From STF1-138 sp035356975 (lineage in GTDB: Bacteria > Patescibacteriota > Patescibacteriia > UBA1558 > S5-K13), in assembly GCA_035356975.1 (NCBI GenBank), contig DAORGW010000030.1:1-10423 (forward strand): a stretch of DNA of 10,423 nt. The letters are read 5' to 3'. The notes under the pieces were generated by a model. It saw nothing but the letters and a program-made list of their open reading frames with translations, was not told where the DNA came from and searched no databases. Below, piece after piece: positions 1-7,140 of this stretch. The position numbers were made by a program, and so were the translations under genes. Every line of letters begins with the position of its first letter. The stretch's first letter is position 1.

Positions 1-31
1 TTTCGAAGATAATGTTTTCATACTTTTCCAT
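1..31 (-). CDS. Possible start of a gene running off the left edge
   Basis: On the minus strand an ATG at 31-29 opens a frame that reads MEKYENIIFE and is still open at the window edge. Only ten codons are visible, so no family can be named. The upstream sequence is A/T-rich with no Shine-Dalgarno match, as for most other starts here. A gene beginning here would be in the same direction as the 208-1044 gene and separated from it by a terminator. The open frame could also be chance. Confidence 0.3.
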   Translation of the reverse strand, partial: MEKYENIIFE

Positions 32-56
32 AGATTTTTAATTTTAATTTATTAAT

Positions 57-77
57 CGCAAACTTTTTAAGTGTTCG
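57..77. promoter_or_regulatory. Imperfect palindrome upstream of the left-edge gene
   Basis: Arms CGCAAACTT and AAGTGTTCG around a TTT centre pair at 7 of 9 positions. The site lies about 25 bases upstream of the possible minus-strand start at 31. Position and symmetry would suit a repressor operator, but nothing ties it to a particular protein and the score is modest. Confidence 0.2.
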
Positions 78-142
78 CATTTTTATTTTAGAAAATAGCA
101 GACAGGGTCCAGAAGGGGGATTTATAATTTCTTGGATATAAA

Positions 143-165
143 AAATAGGCCTTTTTAGCCTATTT
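143..165 (-). terminator. Rho-independent terminator of the 208-1044 gene
   Basis: Perfect 8-bp arms AAATAGGC and GCCTATTT enclose a 7-base loop. Read on the minus strand the stem runs into six T residues, and it sits about 40 bases past the stop of the minus-strand gene that ends at 208, as expected for its terminator. On the plus strand the following bases are T-rich but interrupted, so it may also work weakly in that direction. Confidence 0.75.
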
Positions 166-176
166 CTTATTATTTA

Positions 177-190
177 TTAACACCCGTTAA
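177..190. repeat. Palindrome TTAAC-N4-GTTAA, copy 1
   Basis: Perfect 5-bp arms TTAAC and GTTAA with the 4-base spacer ACCC lie between the stop of the minus-strand gene and its terminator. The same arms and spacing recur at 1111-1124 on the other side of that gene. The shared architecture suggests a common binding protein, but this is inference from two copies. Confidence 0.4.
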
Positions 191-207
191 GAACCCGCTT
201 GTTTAAT

Positions 208-1044
208 TTAGTATTTCCATCGGTATTTTTTCTGCTTTTTCTGGTCCTCTTCAAATTTAACCTCTATAATTCCCTCGTATTTATTTTTTGTTTCCTTGAT
301 AACTCTTTGGTTTATTTTTTCGATTGCTTTTCTTATGTCTTCTGCATTTTTGATTATAACAATTCCTTTTCTGATATCATCGTAACTTAGCCATTTTCTT
401 TCACTGCCTCGATCATAAAAGAAATTAACAAGCTTACCTCTTAAGCCTCTAAATTCAATTGGATCTTGATCCTGTATTTTTAAAATTCCATCTTTTTGGA
501 ACCACTCAACAATGCGGTTAGATTTTGCTTCTTTGTGTTTGTTTGGTTCCGCTTTTAACTTGTTTGCTCTATCGATATTTTTTATAACCTTTTCACTTTC
601 ACGTTTTAAAATTTCGTGATTTTCTTTTATTAATCCCTTGACATTTTCATTGGTTGTCTCTTCAATTTCTTTTAAAAATATATCAATTTCAGTGCTTTTA
701 TTGGTAACCTCAAGAAATTGTTTGTTAATTTTATTTAAGAATGAATAAAGATTTTGTTTGTATTCATTCCAGGTATAATCAATTTCAGTTAATTCGCCAG
801 AGAGACTTTGAGATAGGCATGGCGCCTCATTTTTTAATTCTTTGAACTCCGGCATTTTTAAAATCCTCTCAATTTCTCCTACAAATTCACAGTAGGTTTC
901 GTTTAATGATTTGGTCCATCCTATTTTAATCAAAGAAGGGCCTTTTATTGACTCTAGAATTTCTAGAGCTTTTTCGTAGTAAAGCTTGAGAAAAAACAAG
1001 TTATATTTTAACTCATCAGCTTTGTTTGGTGTTTTCATATTCAT
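208..1044 (-). CDS. Coiled-coil protein with C-terminal winged-helix-like domain
   Basis: I do not recognise a named family for this 278-residue protein. Residues about 10-165 are almost entirely charged amphipathic helix rich in E, K, I and L, consistent with a long coiled coil; there is no signal peptide or membrane segment, so it is probably cytoplasmic. Residues about 196-278 look like a small winged-helix fold: a helix around RGLRGKLVNFFYDRG, a strand, a turn-helix at YDDIRKGI, a recognition-like helix at AEDIRKAIEKINQRV, then a hairpin ending YRWKY. The order resembles the OmpR/PhoB C-terminal domain, which likewise ends in a beta hairpin. It is divergent from the restriction operon with about 95 bases between starts, so it may regulate that promoter. 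The first ATG was chosen; a second lies two codons downstream, and neither has a clear ribosome binding site. Expression is likely; function is inference. Confidence 0.8.
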   Translation of the reverse strand: MNMKTPNKADELKYNLFFLKLYYEKALEILESIKGPSLIKIGWTKSLNETYCEFVGEIERILKMPEFKELKNEAPCLSQSLSGELTEIDYTWNEYKQNLYSFLNKINKQFLEVTNKSTEIDIFLKEIEETTNENVKGLIKENHEILKRESEKVIKNIDRANKLKAEPNKHKEAKSNRIVEWFQKDGILKIQDQDPIEFRGLRGKLVNFFYDRGSERKWLSYDDIRKGIVIIKNAEDIRKAIEKINQRVIKETKNKYEGIIEVKFEEDQKKQKKYRWKY

Positions 1045-1077
1045 TTTAATAAGTGTTTATTTTAATTTTATATTCAC

Positions 1078-1106
1078 TTGAATTTTTGTTTATAATTTTA
1101 TATACT
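1078..1106 (+). promoter_or_regulatory. Sigma-70-type promoter of the restriction operon
   Basis: A -35 box TTGAAT (1078-1083) and a -10 box TATACT (1101-1106) are separated by exactly 17 bases. Transcription would begin near 1113, giving a leader of about 27 bases before the ATG at 1140. A second TATAAT-like string at 1091-1096 has no matching -35 box. This is the only good promoter upstream of the operon, and no terminator occurs before 9577. Confidence 0.6.
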
Positions 1107-1110
1107 TATA

Positions 1111-1124
1111 TTAACTAATGTTAA
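1111..1124. promoter_or_regulatory. Palindrome TTAAC-N4-GTTAA, copy 2, candidate operator
   Basis: Perfect arms TTAAC and GTTAA flank the spacer TAAT. The site begins five bases after the -10 box and covers the predicted transcription start, a classic position for a repressor. Flanking ACTT (1104) and AAGT (1122) extend the symmetry loosely. It matches copy 1 at 177-190. Candidate binders are the HTH protein encoded at 1140 or the divergent winged-helix protein. Confidence 0.4.
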
Positions 1125-1139
1125 GTCAAAAATCAAATT

Positions 1140-1319
1140 ATGCAAACCGATAAATTGCCGGAAATATTAACGTTGTCTCAGGCTTGCGAGATTCTTAACT
1201 GTCACCCAAACACTCTTAGAAACTGGGAGAATAAGGGTCTGATTAAGTGTATTCGTTTTGGAAGCCGAGGGGATAGAAGGTTTAAGAAGGAGGATATATT
1301 AAAATTACTTCAAAAATAA
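1140..1319 (+). CDS. MerR/excisionase-type small HTH protein, likely operon controller
   Basis: The gene encodes 59 residues. After LTLSQACEILNCHPNTLRNW comes ENKGLIKCIRFGSRGDRRF, then KKEDILKLLQ. This is the pattern of single-domain MerR/excisionase-like proteins (HTH_17 family): an HTH, the W-E-N-K-G-L-I turn, a wing with G-S-R-G-D-R-R, and a closing helix after F-K-K-E-D-I. There is no effector domain, so it should act as a small DNA-binding protein. It is the first gene of the operon, and its TAA stop is one base before the hsdM ATG, implying coupled expression. Its place resembles that of controller (C) proteins in other restriction-modification systems, which are a different, Xre-like fold. 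It may bind the palindrome at 1111-1124 and autoregulate. The family call is firm; the regulatory role is inferred from position. Confidence 0.88.
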   Translation: MQTDKLPEILTLSQACEILNCHPNTLRNWENKGLIKCIRFGSRGDRRFKKEDILKLLQK

Positions 1320-1320
1320 T

Positions 1321-3525
1321 ATGGCTAAAGATAATAAAACAGAATCATTCGAAAAAACGCTTTTTAAGGCGGCAGATAAATTGCGTAAAAATATGAGTGC
1401 AGCCAACTATAAAGATGTTGTGCTTGGACTTATCTTTTTAAAATATATTTCGGATTCTTTTGAAGAGGTTTACAGAAAAATAATAAACAAAGAAAAAGGG
1501 TTTGAGGGCGCTAATCCGGAAGATGTTGATGAGTATAGGGCAGAAAATGTATTTTTTGTTCCACAGACTGCCCGCTGGTCATATTTACTTTCGAGGGCAA
1601 AACTTCCATCAATTGGCAAAGATATTGATGATGCTATGGAGGCGATTGAAAAAGAAAATGCATCATTGAAAGGTATTTTGCCTAAAATTTATGCTTTGCC
1701 AAATTTGCACAAGCCATCCTTGGGAGAATTACTTGATCTTGTTGGGAGAATTGCGCTTGGAGACGAAGCATCAAAAAGTAAGGATATTTTAGGGCGAGTT
1801 TACGAATATTTTCTCGGAGAATTTGCGAGCTTGGAAGGGAAAAAAGGCGGGCAATTTTATACTCCAAAATCAATTGTTCGTTTGATGGTAGAAATGATAG
1901 AGCCATATCACGGAAGAATTTTTGATCCAGCTTGCGGGAGTGGCGGAATGTTTATTATGAGTGAAAAGTTCGTTAAAGAGCATCAAGGCAGAGTTGATGA
2001 TGTGGCGGTTTATGGACAAGAGAGTAATGCGGAAACATGGAAACTTTGCAGGATGAATTTGGCAATTCGCGGAATTGACGGAAGCCAAGTGAAATGGAAT
2101 ACCGAGGGTTCGTTTTTGAATGACTTGCACAAAGATTTGAAAGCAGATTTTGTTCTTGCTAATCCGCCATTTAATGACAGCGACTGGTCGGGGCAACTTT
2201 TGCAAAATGATCCACGCTGGCAATACGGGACTCCACCGGCAAGCAATGCAAATTATGCTTGGCTTCAGCATATGATTTACCACCTCTCGCCAAAGGGCGT
2301 GATGGCGTGCGTATTAGCCAATACTTCACTCACATCTCAAAGCAATAACGAAGGCGAGATTAGAAAATCGCTTATTGAAAATGACTTAGTTGATTGCATC
2401 GTCGCGCTTCCGAAGCAGCTTTTCTACAACACAGGCATTTCTGCTTGTATATGGTTTATTTCTAGAAAGCGAGCAGGAAATGGAGATCGAAAAAGAACAG
2501 GGGAAATTCTCTTAATTGACGCATCTCGTCTTGGGCATATGACAGATAGAACGCATAGAGATTTTTCCGAGGATGATATCTCTAAAATTACTAACACATA
2601 TCATGAGTGGAGAAAAAAGGACGGAAAATATGTTGATGAAAAAGGATTTTGTAAAACAATTACTAACGAGCTTTTAAGTAAGCATGATTTTATTTTGACC
2701 CCAGACAGGTATATCGCGGCGATTGATAAAGACAGCGATGGCATTTCGTTTGAAGACAATCTTCGAACAATGAACCAATTTTTAATTGAGCAAACTAAAA
2801 TTGGAAATGAATTAAATAATGAAATAATCAAAAACTTAGAAAGTTTTTACCCGGATTATAGTTGGGATAAAATAGATTTTAATAATTCAGAAATTTTAGA
2901 AAAACTTGCACGGGATTTATTTTATCAGTGGTTTATAGATTTTAATTTTCCAGATAATAAATATAAGCCATATAAAAAAAGTGGTGGAAAAATGGTAGAT
3001 GCTGATTTGGGTCAAATTCCTGTTGGTTGGCGAATGGGTCAACTTTCTGAAATAGCCAAGGTTGATTGGGGCAACACCTCTATTACTAAAAGAAGTTATG
3101 TAGAAAATGGAAAATATTTAGGTGTAAGTGCAGCTGGATGCGACGGGCGCATGGAGCATAAGGAATACGATTTTGGTACCGCTGTTATTTCGGCTATTGG
3201 TGAATATTGCGGTCGTACATACCTACCATTAGAAGATTTTACAGCAATAAAAAATACGCTTGTTGTAAAACAATTGAATGAGCCATTTTCTTATTATGTA
3301 TATCTCGGTTTAAGTTTCTGGAAAATTGAAAGACGAGGTGCGGCACAACCTTTTATTTCCAAGGGAGATACTGAAAAAATGCAAATTATAATTCCTCCGC
3401 AAGAAATATTTGATGCATTTAATAAGGTTATAAATCCCTTTTTCCAAAAGATTAAAAACAACAATTTGCAAATTCAATTATTTAGTAAGTTTCGTCAGTG
3501 TTACTTATCAAAATCTCAAAAATAA
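1321..3525 (+). CDS. hsdM: Type I methyltransferase HsdM fused to a half HsdS specificity domain
   Basis: This 734-residue protein joins two subunits normally made separately. Residues about 8-140 match the helical HsdM N-terminal domain (KLRKNMSAANYKDVVLGLIF). Residues 150-460 are an N6-adenine methyltransferase: GGQFYTP at 176-182, SAM-binding motif I FDPACGSGGMF at 201-211 and catalytic NPPF at 281-284. A typical HsdM C-terminal helix ends near residue 508. From about 523 the sequence is HsdS-like: the conserved segment EKLARDLFYQWFIDF, then SGGKMVDADLGQIPVGW, one target-recognition domain (about 570-695), and a closing helix (FNKVINPFFQKIKNNN). An ordinary HsdS has two recognition domains; only one is here, and no separate hsdS follows. 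The enzyme probably methylates adenine in a target read by the fused domain, and two copies would read a symmetric bipartite site. The start matches the usual HsdM N-terminus. Confidence 0.93.
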   Translation: MAKDNKTESFEKTLFKAADKLRKNMSAANYKDVVLGLIFLKYISDSFEEVYRKIINKEKGFEGANPEDVDEYRAENVFFVPQTARWSYLLSRAKLPSIGKDIDDAMEAIEKENASLKGILPKIYALPNLHKPSLGELLDLVGRIALGDEASKSKDILGRVYEYFLGEFASLEGKKGGQFYTPKSIVRLMVEMIEPYHGRIFDPACGSGGMFIMSEKFVKEHQGRVDDVAVYGQESNAETWKLCRMNLAIRGIDGSQVKWNTEGSFLNDLHKDLKADFVLANPPFNDSDWSGQLLQNDPRWQYGTPPASNANYAWLQHMIYHLSPKGVMACVLANTSLTSQSNNEGEIRKSLIENDLVDCIVALPKQLFYNTGISACIWFISRKRAGNGDRKRTGEILLIDASRLGHMTDRTHRDFSEDDISKITNTYHEWRKKDGKYVDEKGFCKTITNELLSKHDFILTPDRYIAAIDKDSDGISFEDNLRTMNQFLIEQTKIGNELNNEIIKNLESFYPDYSWDKIDFNNSEILEKLARDLFYQWFIDFNFPDNKYKPYKKSGGKMVDADLGQIPVGWRMGQLSEIAKVDWGNTSITKRSYVENGKYLGVSAAGCDGRMEHKEYDFGTAVISAIGEYCGRTYLPLEDFTAIKNTLVVKQLNEPFSYYVYLGLSFWKIERRGAAQPFISKGDTEKMQIIIPPQEIFDAFNKVINPFFQKIKNNNLQIQLFSKFRQCYLSKSQK

Positions 3526-3551
3526 TGTGAGAATTGGTTTAATATTCGAAT

Positions 3552-4442
3552 ATGAGAAAAACGCAATCATTCATAGACGCAAATGGAAAATGGCAAGCGC
3601 TCGGCGACTATGTTTTGCGTATTGAAACATACAGAGCCAGCTCACCCGGGCTTGTCATTGAAAACTGCAAATCTCTTGTTGAGTCAATTTTCAAAACAAT
3701 TCTTGTAGAGGTGGATTCAAAAACAGAGGCAGATTTAAAAGATTGCGATATTGGGAACTTATACAAGCAAGTGAAAAAAGTTTTGTTTTTTGAAGAAAAA
3801 GGTTATCTCAATATCATCGGCAGTTTTTCTAGTGCAATTAGCGAGTTTAGGAATAAGCTAGGCGAAACTTCACACGGCAAAGATATCTATACATTAGAGA
3901 ATAATCGAACCGCATTATTTGATGATGAAATTCTTTTTCTGCTTTCTACAACTGATAATATTTCCTATTTTTTATTAAGCTATTACAAAAATTTATATCC
4001 AGCATACGCAGAAAAAAGAAAAGAGTTGGAATACGAAGACAACCAAGAATTCAACGAATGGTTTGATGAAACGGAAGATGCGGTAAGCTTGGGCGGGGTT
4101 TCTCTTTCGCCAAGCCGTGTATTATTTGATGGTGATATAGAAGCATACAAGACAAGCTTAAGCGAATATCTAGGTAAGAACGAATTGATTGAAGGATTGA
4201 GAATTAGCCCGAATTTTGCCTCAACTCACTCACTTTTACGCGAATTAGCACAAGATCAGGATTTTTCAAAAGAACAGATTAGAAAATTATTTGATGCTTT
4301 CTTTTTCAATAACCAAATAAACTGGATTGCAACCGATCCTGATGTGGCAAGTTTTTATCAAACGCTTGTTCGAGACAACGAAGCGCTTTTGACTGAAGCA
4401 GAATTAGCGCAATTTAAAAGTCATTATAATAATGGTATATGA
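3552..4442 (+). CDS. Abi_C-like abortive infection family protein
   Basis: This 296-residue protein carries a region resembling the abortive-infection C-terminal domain (Abi_C). Residues about 32-110 read SPGLVIENCKSLVESIFKTI, then GNLYKQVKKVL, then ISEFRNKLGETSHGK. The arginine-asparagine R100-N101 followed by H108 recalls the R-N...H active-site motif of HEPN-fold RNases, though the spacing is slightly longer than the usual R-x4-6-H. Residues 165-296 form a second, less familiar part with DFSKEQIRKLFDAF and NNQINWIATDPDVASFY, probably helical. No membrane segment or signal is seen. It lies between hsdMS and hsdR, a position where accessory genes are often found in type I loci. Its TGA stop overlaps the hsdR ATG as ATGA, which implies translational coupling. 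A back-up suicide role when restriction fails is inference. No Shine-Dalgarno sequence is visible before the start. Confidence 0.8.
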   Translation: MRKTQSFIDANGKWQALGDYVLRIETYRASSPGLVIENCKSLVESIFKTILVEVDSKTEADLKDCDIGNLYKQVKKVLFFEEKGYLNIIGSFSSAISEFRNKLGETSHGKDIYTLENNRTALFDDEILFLLSTTDNISYFLLSYYKNLYPAYAEKRKELEYEDNQEFNEWFDETEDAVSLGGVSLSPSRVLFDGDIEAYKTSLSEYLGKNELIEGLRISPNFASTHSLLRELAQDQDFSKEQIRKLFDAFFFNNQINWIATDPDVASFYQTLVRDNEALLTEAELAQFKSHYNNGI

Positions 4443-7117
4443 GCAAAATATTTGAATCAACAATTGAAGAATTTGTAATAGAACTCTTGCAGAATCAGGG
4501 CTGGCAATATTTGTCGCCCGAAGAACAAGAATTGGAACGCCCAAATTTGAGCGAAGTGGTTTTGAAAAATCGTTTGAAGCGAGCGATTGAGACGATCAAT
4601 CCTAATCTTTCAGAAGAAGCGCGCGAACAAGCTCTGCGCCAAGTTTTGAATTTACCAAGCCAAAATTTAATAGATAACAATGAGGCATTTCACCGACTAC
4701 TCACCGAGGGTATAGAAATTGAAGTGATGGGCGAAGAAGGAATCAAGGGCGATAAGGTTTGGCTCATTGATTTTTCTCATCCGGAAAACAACGAATTTTT
4801 GGCGTGCAATCAATTCACAGTAATTGAAAATAACATCAACAAACGCCCCGATGTGGTTTTATTTGTGAACGGCTTGCCTTTAGTTGTTATTGAACTAAAG
4901 AATCCGACGGACGAAAGCGCCACAGTTGCCAAGGCATTTACACAACTACAAAACTACAAAAACGCTATTCCATCACTTTTTTATTACAACGCCGTGCTCG
5001 TAGCATCAGACGGACTGGATGCGCGTGCTGGTACAATCTCGTCTGATATTTCACGCTTTCTCGCGTGGAAATCAAGTGATGGTTTTAAAGAAGATACTGC
5101 AACAACTCCGCAGATTGAAACGCTCACCAAGGGAATGCTTGGGAAAAATATTTTGCTTGACCTGATTAGACATTTTATTGTTTTTGAAAAAAGCAAAAAA
5201 GAGGACGCGAAAACAGGTTTGTCTTCCGTTGTTAATATAAAAAAGATTGCCGCCTACCATCAATATTTTGCTGTGAATAAAGCAATCGAGGAAACTTTAC
5301 GCGCAACAAGCGAGCAAGGAAACGGCAAGGCAGGTGTGATATGGCATACGCAAGGAAGCGGAAAATCGCTTTCAATGGTTTTTTATACTGGAAAATCAGT
5401 TTTGGAATTAAATAATCCGACAATTGTTGTTATTACAGATAGGAACGATTTAGATGATCAACTTTTTGATACTTTTGCTTCTTGCAAACAATTACTTCGT
5501 CAAGAGCCGGTACAAGCTCATAATCGTGATAATTTAAAAGAACTTTTACGCGTTGCTGGTGGCGGCATAATTTTTACTACTATTCAAAAATTCTTTCCGG
5601 AAGACGGGTCAGTAAATTTTGATTTATTATCTGAAAGAAAAAATATCATTGTTATTGCAGACGAGGCCCATCGCAGCCAATACGGATTTGCCGCAAAAAC
5701 TTCCGAGAAAAATGGTGAAATTATAACTAAATACGGCTTTGCTAAATATTTACGCGATGCTTTGCCCCATGCTTCGTTTATTGGATTTACTGGCACACCA
5801 ATTGAATTAGAAGATAAATCTACTCCTGCTGTTTTTGGAGAATATATAGATAAATATGATATTTCACAAGCCGTTGATGACGGGGCAACCGTCAAAATTT
5901 ATTATGAATCACGACTTGCAAAAGTTCATTTAAGGCCGGAGGAAACAATCAAGCTAGATGAAGAAGTTGAGGCAATAACCGAAGGTGAAGAAAGCACGGC
6001 CAAAGAAAAAGCTAAAGCAAAATGGGCGCAATTGGAAGCGATTGTTGGACATAGAGATAGGTTGAAAGTTGTTGCGACAGACCTTGTTGATCATTTTGAA
6101 AAACGCCGCGAGGCATTTGAAGGTAAAGGAATGGTTGTCTGTATGAGCCGAAGAATAGCAGTCGAACTTTATGAAGAAATTATCAAAATTCGTCCTGATT
6201 GGCANNNNNNNNNNNNNNNNNNNNNNNNNNNNNNNNNNNNNNNNNNNNNNNNNNNNNNNNNNNNNNNNNNNNNNNNNNNNNNNNNNNNNNNNNNNNNNNN
6301 NNNNGGAAAAAATAGATATACAAAACAAGTTGCGCTCTTATCACAAGCTTTTGCTTTGTCCGTGCCAAATCTAAAGGCAATGGACATTAAAGATGAAGTT
6401 GGATTTTTTCAAGCGGTTAAGGCTCGATTAACAAAATTTGAACCGACTGGAACGGGAAAATCCGATGCGGAAATAGAAACAGCAATCAGGCAGATTGTTG
6501 ATAAAGCCGTAGTTTCAGAGGGCATTGTCGATGTTTTTGATGCAGTAGGAATTAAAAAGCCGGACATTTCAATTTTATCTGATGAATTTTTAGCAGAGAT
6601 TCAAGGAATGGAAAGAAAAAATCTTGCCTTAGAGTTATTGAAAAAACTACTAAATGATGAGATAAAAATGCGGATACGAAAGAATTTTATCCAGAGCCGA
6701 AAAATGTCCGAGATGTTAGAAAGTGCAATCAAGAAATACCAAAACAATCTTTTGACTGCGGCTCAAGTTATTGAAGAATTGGTAAAGCTCGCAAAAGATA
6801 TTCGCGAGTCGGATAAACGAGGAGAAGCGTTGAATCTTGGAGATGATGAGTTAGCTTTTTATGACGCACTTGCTAACAACGACAGCGCGAAAGAAGTTTT
6901 GGGTGATAAACAATTGGCCGCAATCGCAATTGAGGTTTTTAGAAGCGTCAAAGGGAATGCAACAATCGACTGGACACTGAAAGAAAGTGTTCGCGCACGA
7001 TTGCGTCGTGATGTAAAAAGAATTTTGAACAGATACGGCTATCCGCCGGATCAACAATTAATTGCGACAGAGAATATTTTGAAACAGGCTGAATTAATAG
7101 CAGATGAATTAAATTAA
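4439..7117 (+). CDS. hsdR: Type I restriction subunit HsdR (interrupted by assembly gap)
   Basis: HsdR is the DNA-translocating and cleaving subunit of type I restriction complexes. The N-terminus holds a PD-(D/E)xK nuclease: D138 in RPDVVLF, E152-x-K154 in VVIELKNP, and the Q-x3-Y type motif at QLQNYK (169-174). The superfamily 2 motor follows: Walker A TQGSGKS (304-310), the TDRNDLDDQLF segment, DEAH box (408-411), TGTP (451-454) and the CMSRR motif (568-572). After W588 come 100 Ns, then a helical C-terminal domain from about 623 (QVALLSQAFALSVPNLKAM; DEVGFFQA) to the end. Helicase motifs V and VI are absent and must lie in the gap. Relatives are about 1,000-1,100 residues by recollection, while only about 858 are readable here, so the gap probably hides far more than 100 bases. 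The frame is the same on both sides. It starts inside the Abi stop (ATGA). Confidence 0.95.
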   Translation: MSKIFESTIEEFVIELLQNQGWQYLSPEEQELERPNLSEVVLKNRLKRAIETINPNLSEEAREQALRQVLNLPSQNLIDNNEAFHRLLTEGIEIEVMGEEGIKGDKVWLIDFSHPENNEFLACNQFTVIENNINKRPDVVLFVNGLPLVVIELKNPTDESATVAKAFTQLQNYKNAIPSLFYYNAVLVASDGLDARAGTISSDISRFLAWKSSDGFKEDTATTPQIETLTKGMLGKNILLDLIRHFIVFEKSKKEDAKTGLSSVVNIKKIAAYHQYFAVNKAIEETLRATSEQGNGKAGVIWHTQGSGKSLSMVFYTGKSVLELNNPTIVVITDRNDLDDQLFDTFASCKQLLRQEPVQAHNRDNLKELLRVAGGGIIFTTIQKFFPEDGSVNFDLLSERKNIIVIADEAHRSQYGFAAKTSEKNGEIITKYGFAKYLRDALPHASFIGFTGTPIELEDKSTPAVFGEYIDKYDISQAVDDGATVKIYYESRLAKVHLRPEETIKLDEEVEAITEGEESTAKEKAKAKWAQLEAIVGHRDRLKVVATDLVDHFEKRREAFEGKGMVVCMSRRIAVELYEEIIKIRPDWXXXXXXXXXXXXXXXXXXXXXXXXXXXXXXXXXXGKNRYTKQVALLSQAFALSVPNLKAMDIKDEVGFFQAVKARLTKFEPTGTGKSDAEIETAIRQIVDKAVVSEGIVDVFDAVGIKKPDISILSDEFLAEIQGMERKNLALELLKKLLNDEIKMRIRKNFIQSRKMSEMLESAIKKYQNNLLTAAQVIEELVKLAKDIRESDKRGEALNLGDDELAFYDALANNDSAKEVLGDKQLAAIAIEVFRSVKGNATIDWTLKESVRARLRRDVKRILNRYGYPPDQQLIATENILKQAELIADELN
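6205..6304. other. Assembly gap of 100 Ns inside hsdR
   Basis: Exactly 100 Ns interrupt hsdR between the motor's motif IV region and the C-terminal helical domain. A round number is typical of a scaffolding placeholder. The missing part should contain helicase motifs V and VI and likely spans several hundred bases. All open frames drawn through the gap on other frames are artefacts. Confidence 0.97.
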
Positions 7118-7140
7118 TATGAAAGAGTTAAATAAATAAT

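Noticed and set aside
199..390. Plus-strand 63-codon frame with many F and L residues
   Set aside because: It is antisense to the 208-1044 gene; the hydrophobic look comes from the complement of a lysine-rich coding sequence.
1682..2283. Minus-strand open frames of 74, 137 and 78 codons inside hsdM
   Set aside because: They are antisense to the conserved methyltransferase motifs and their peptides show no domain-like pattern; they are shadows of the real gene.
4440..4442. TGA as a recoded glycine codon, as in some Patescibacteria
   Set aside because: The Abi gene ends sensibly here with ATGA overlap and no gene in the window uses in-frame TGA, so the standard code suffices.
5954..6387. Open frames spanning the N gap on other frames
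   Set aside because: They are open only because Ns carry no stops; the hsdR frame explains both flanks.
7119..7139. Six-codon mini frame MKELNK between hsdR and the DUF262 gene
   Set aside because: It is too short to support and shows no attenuator hairpin; most likely chance in the spacer.
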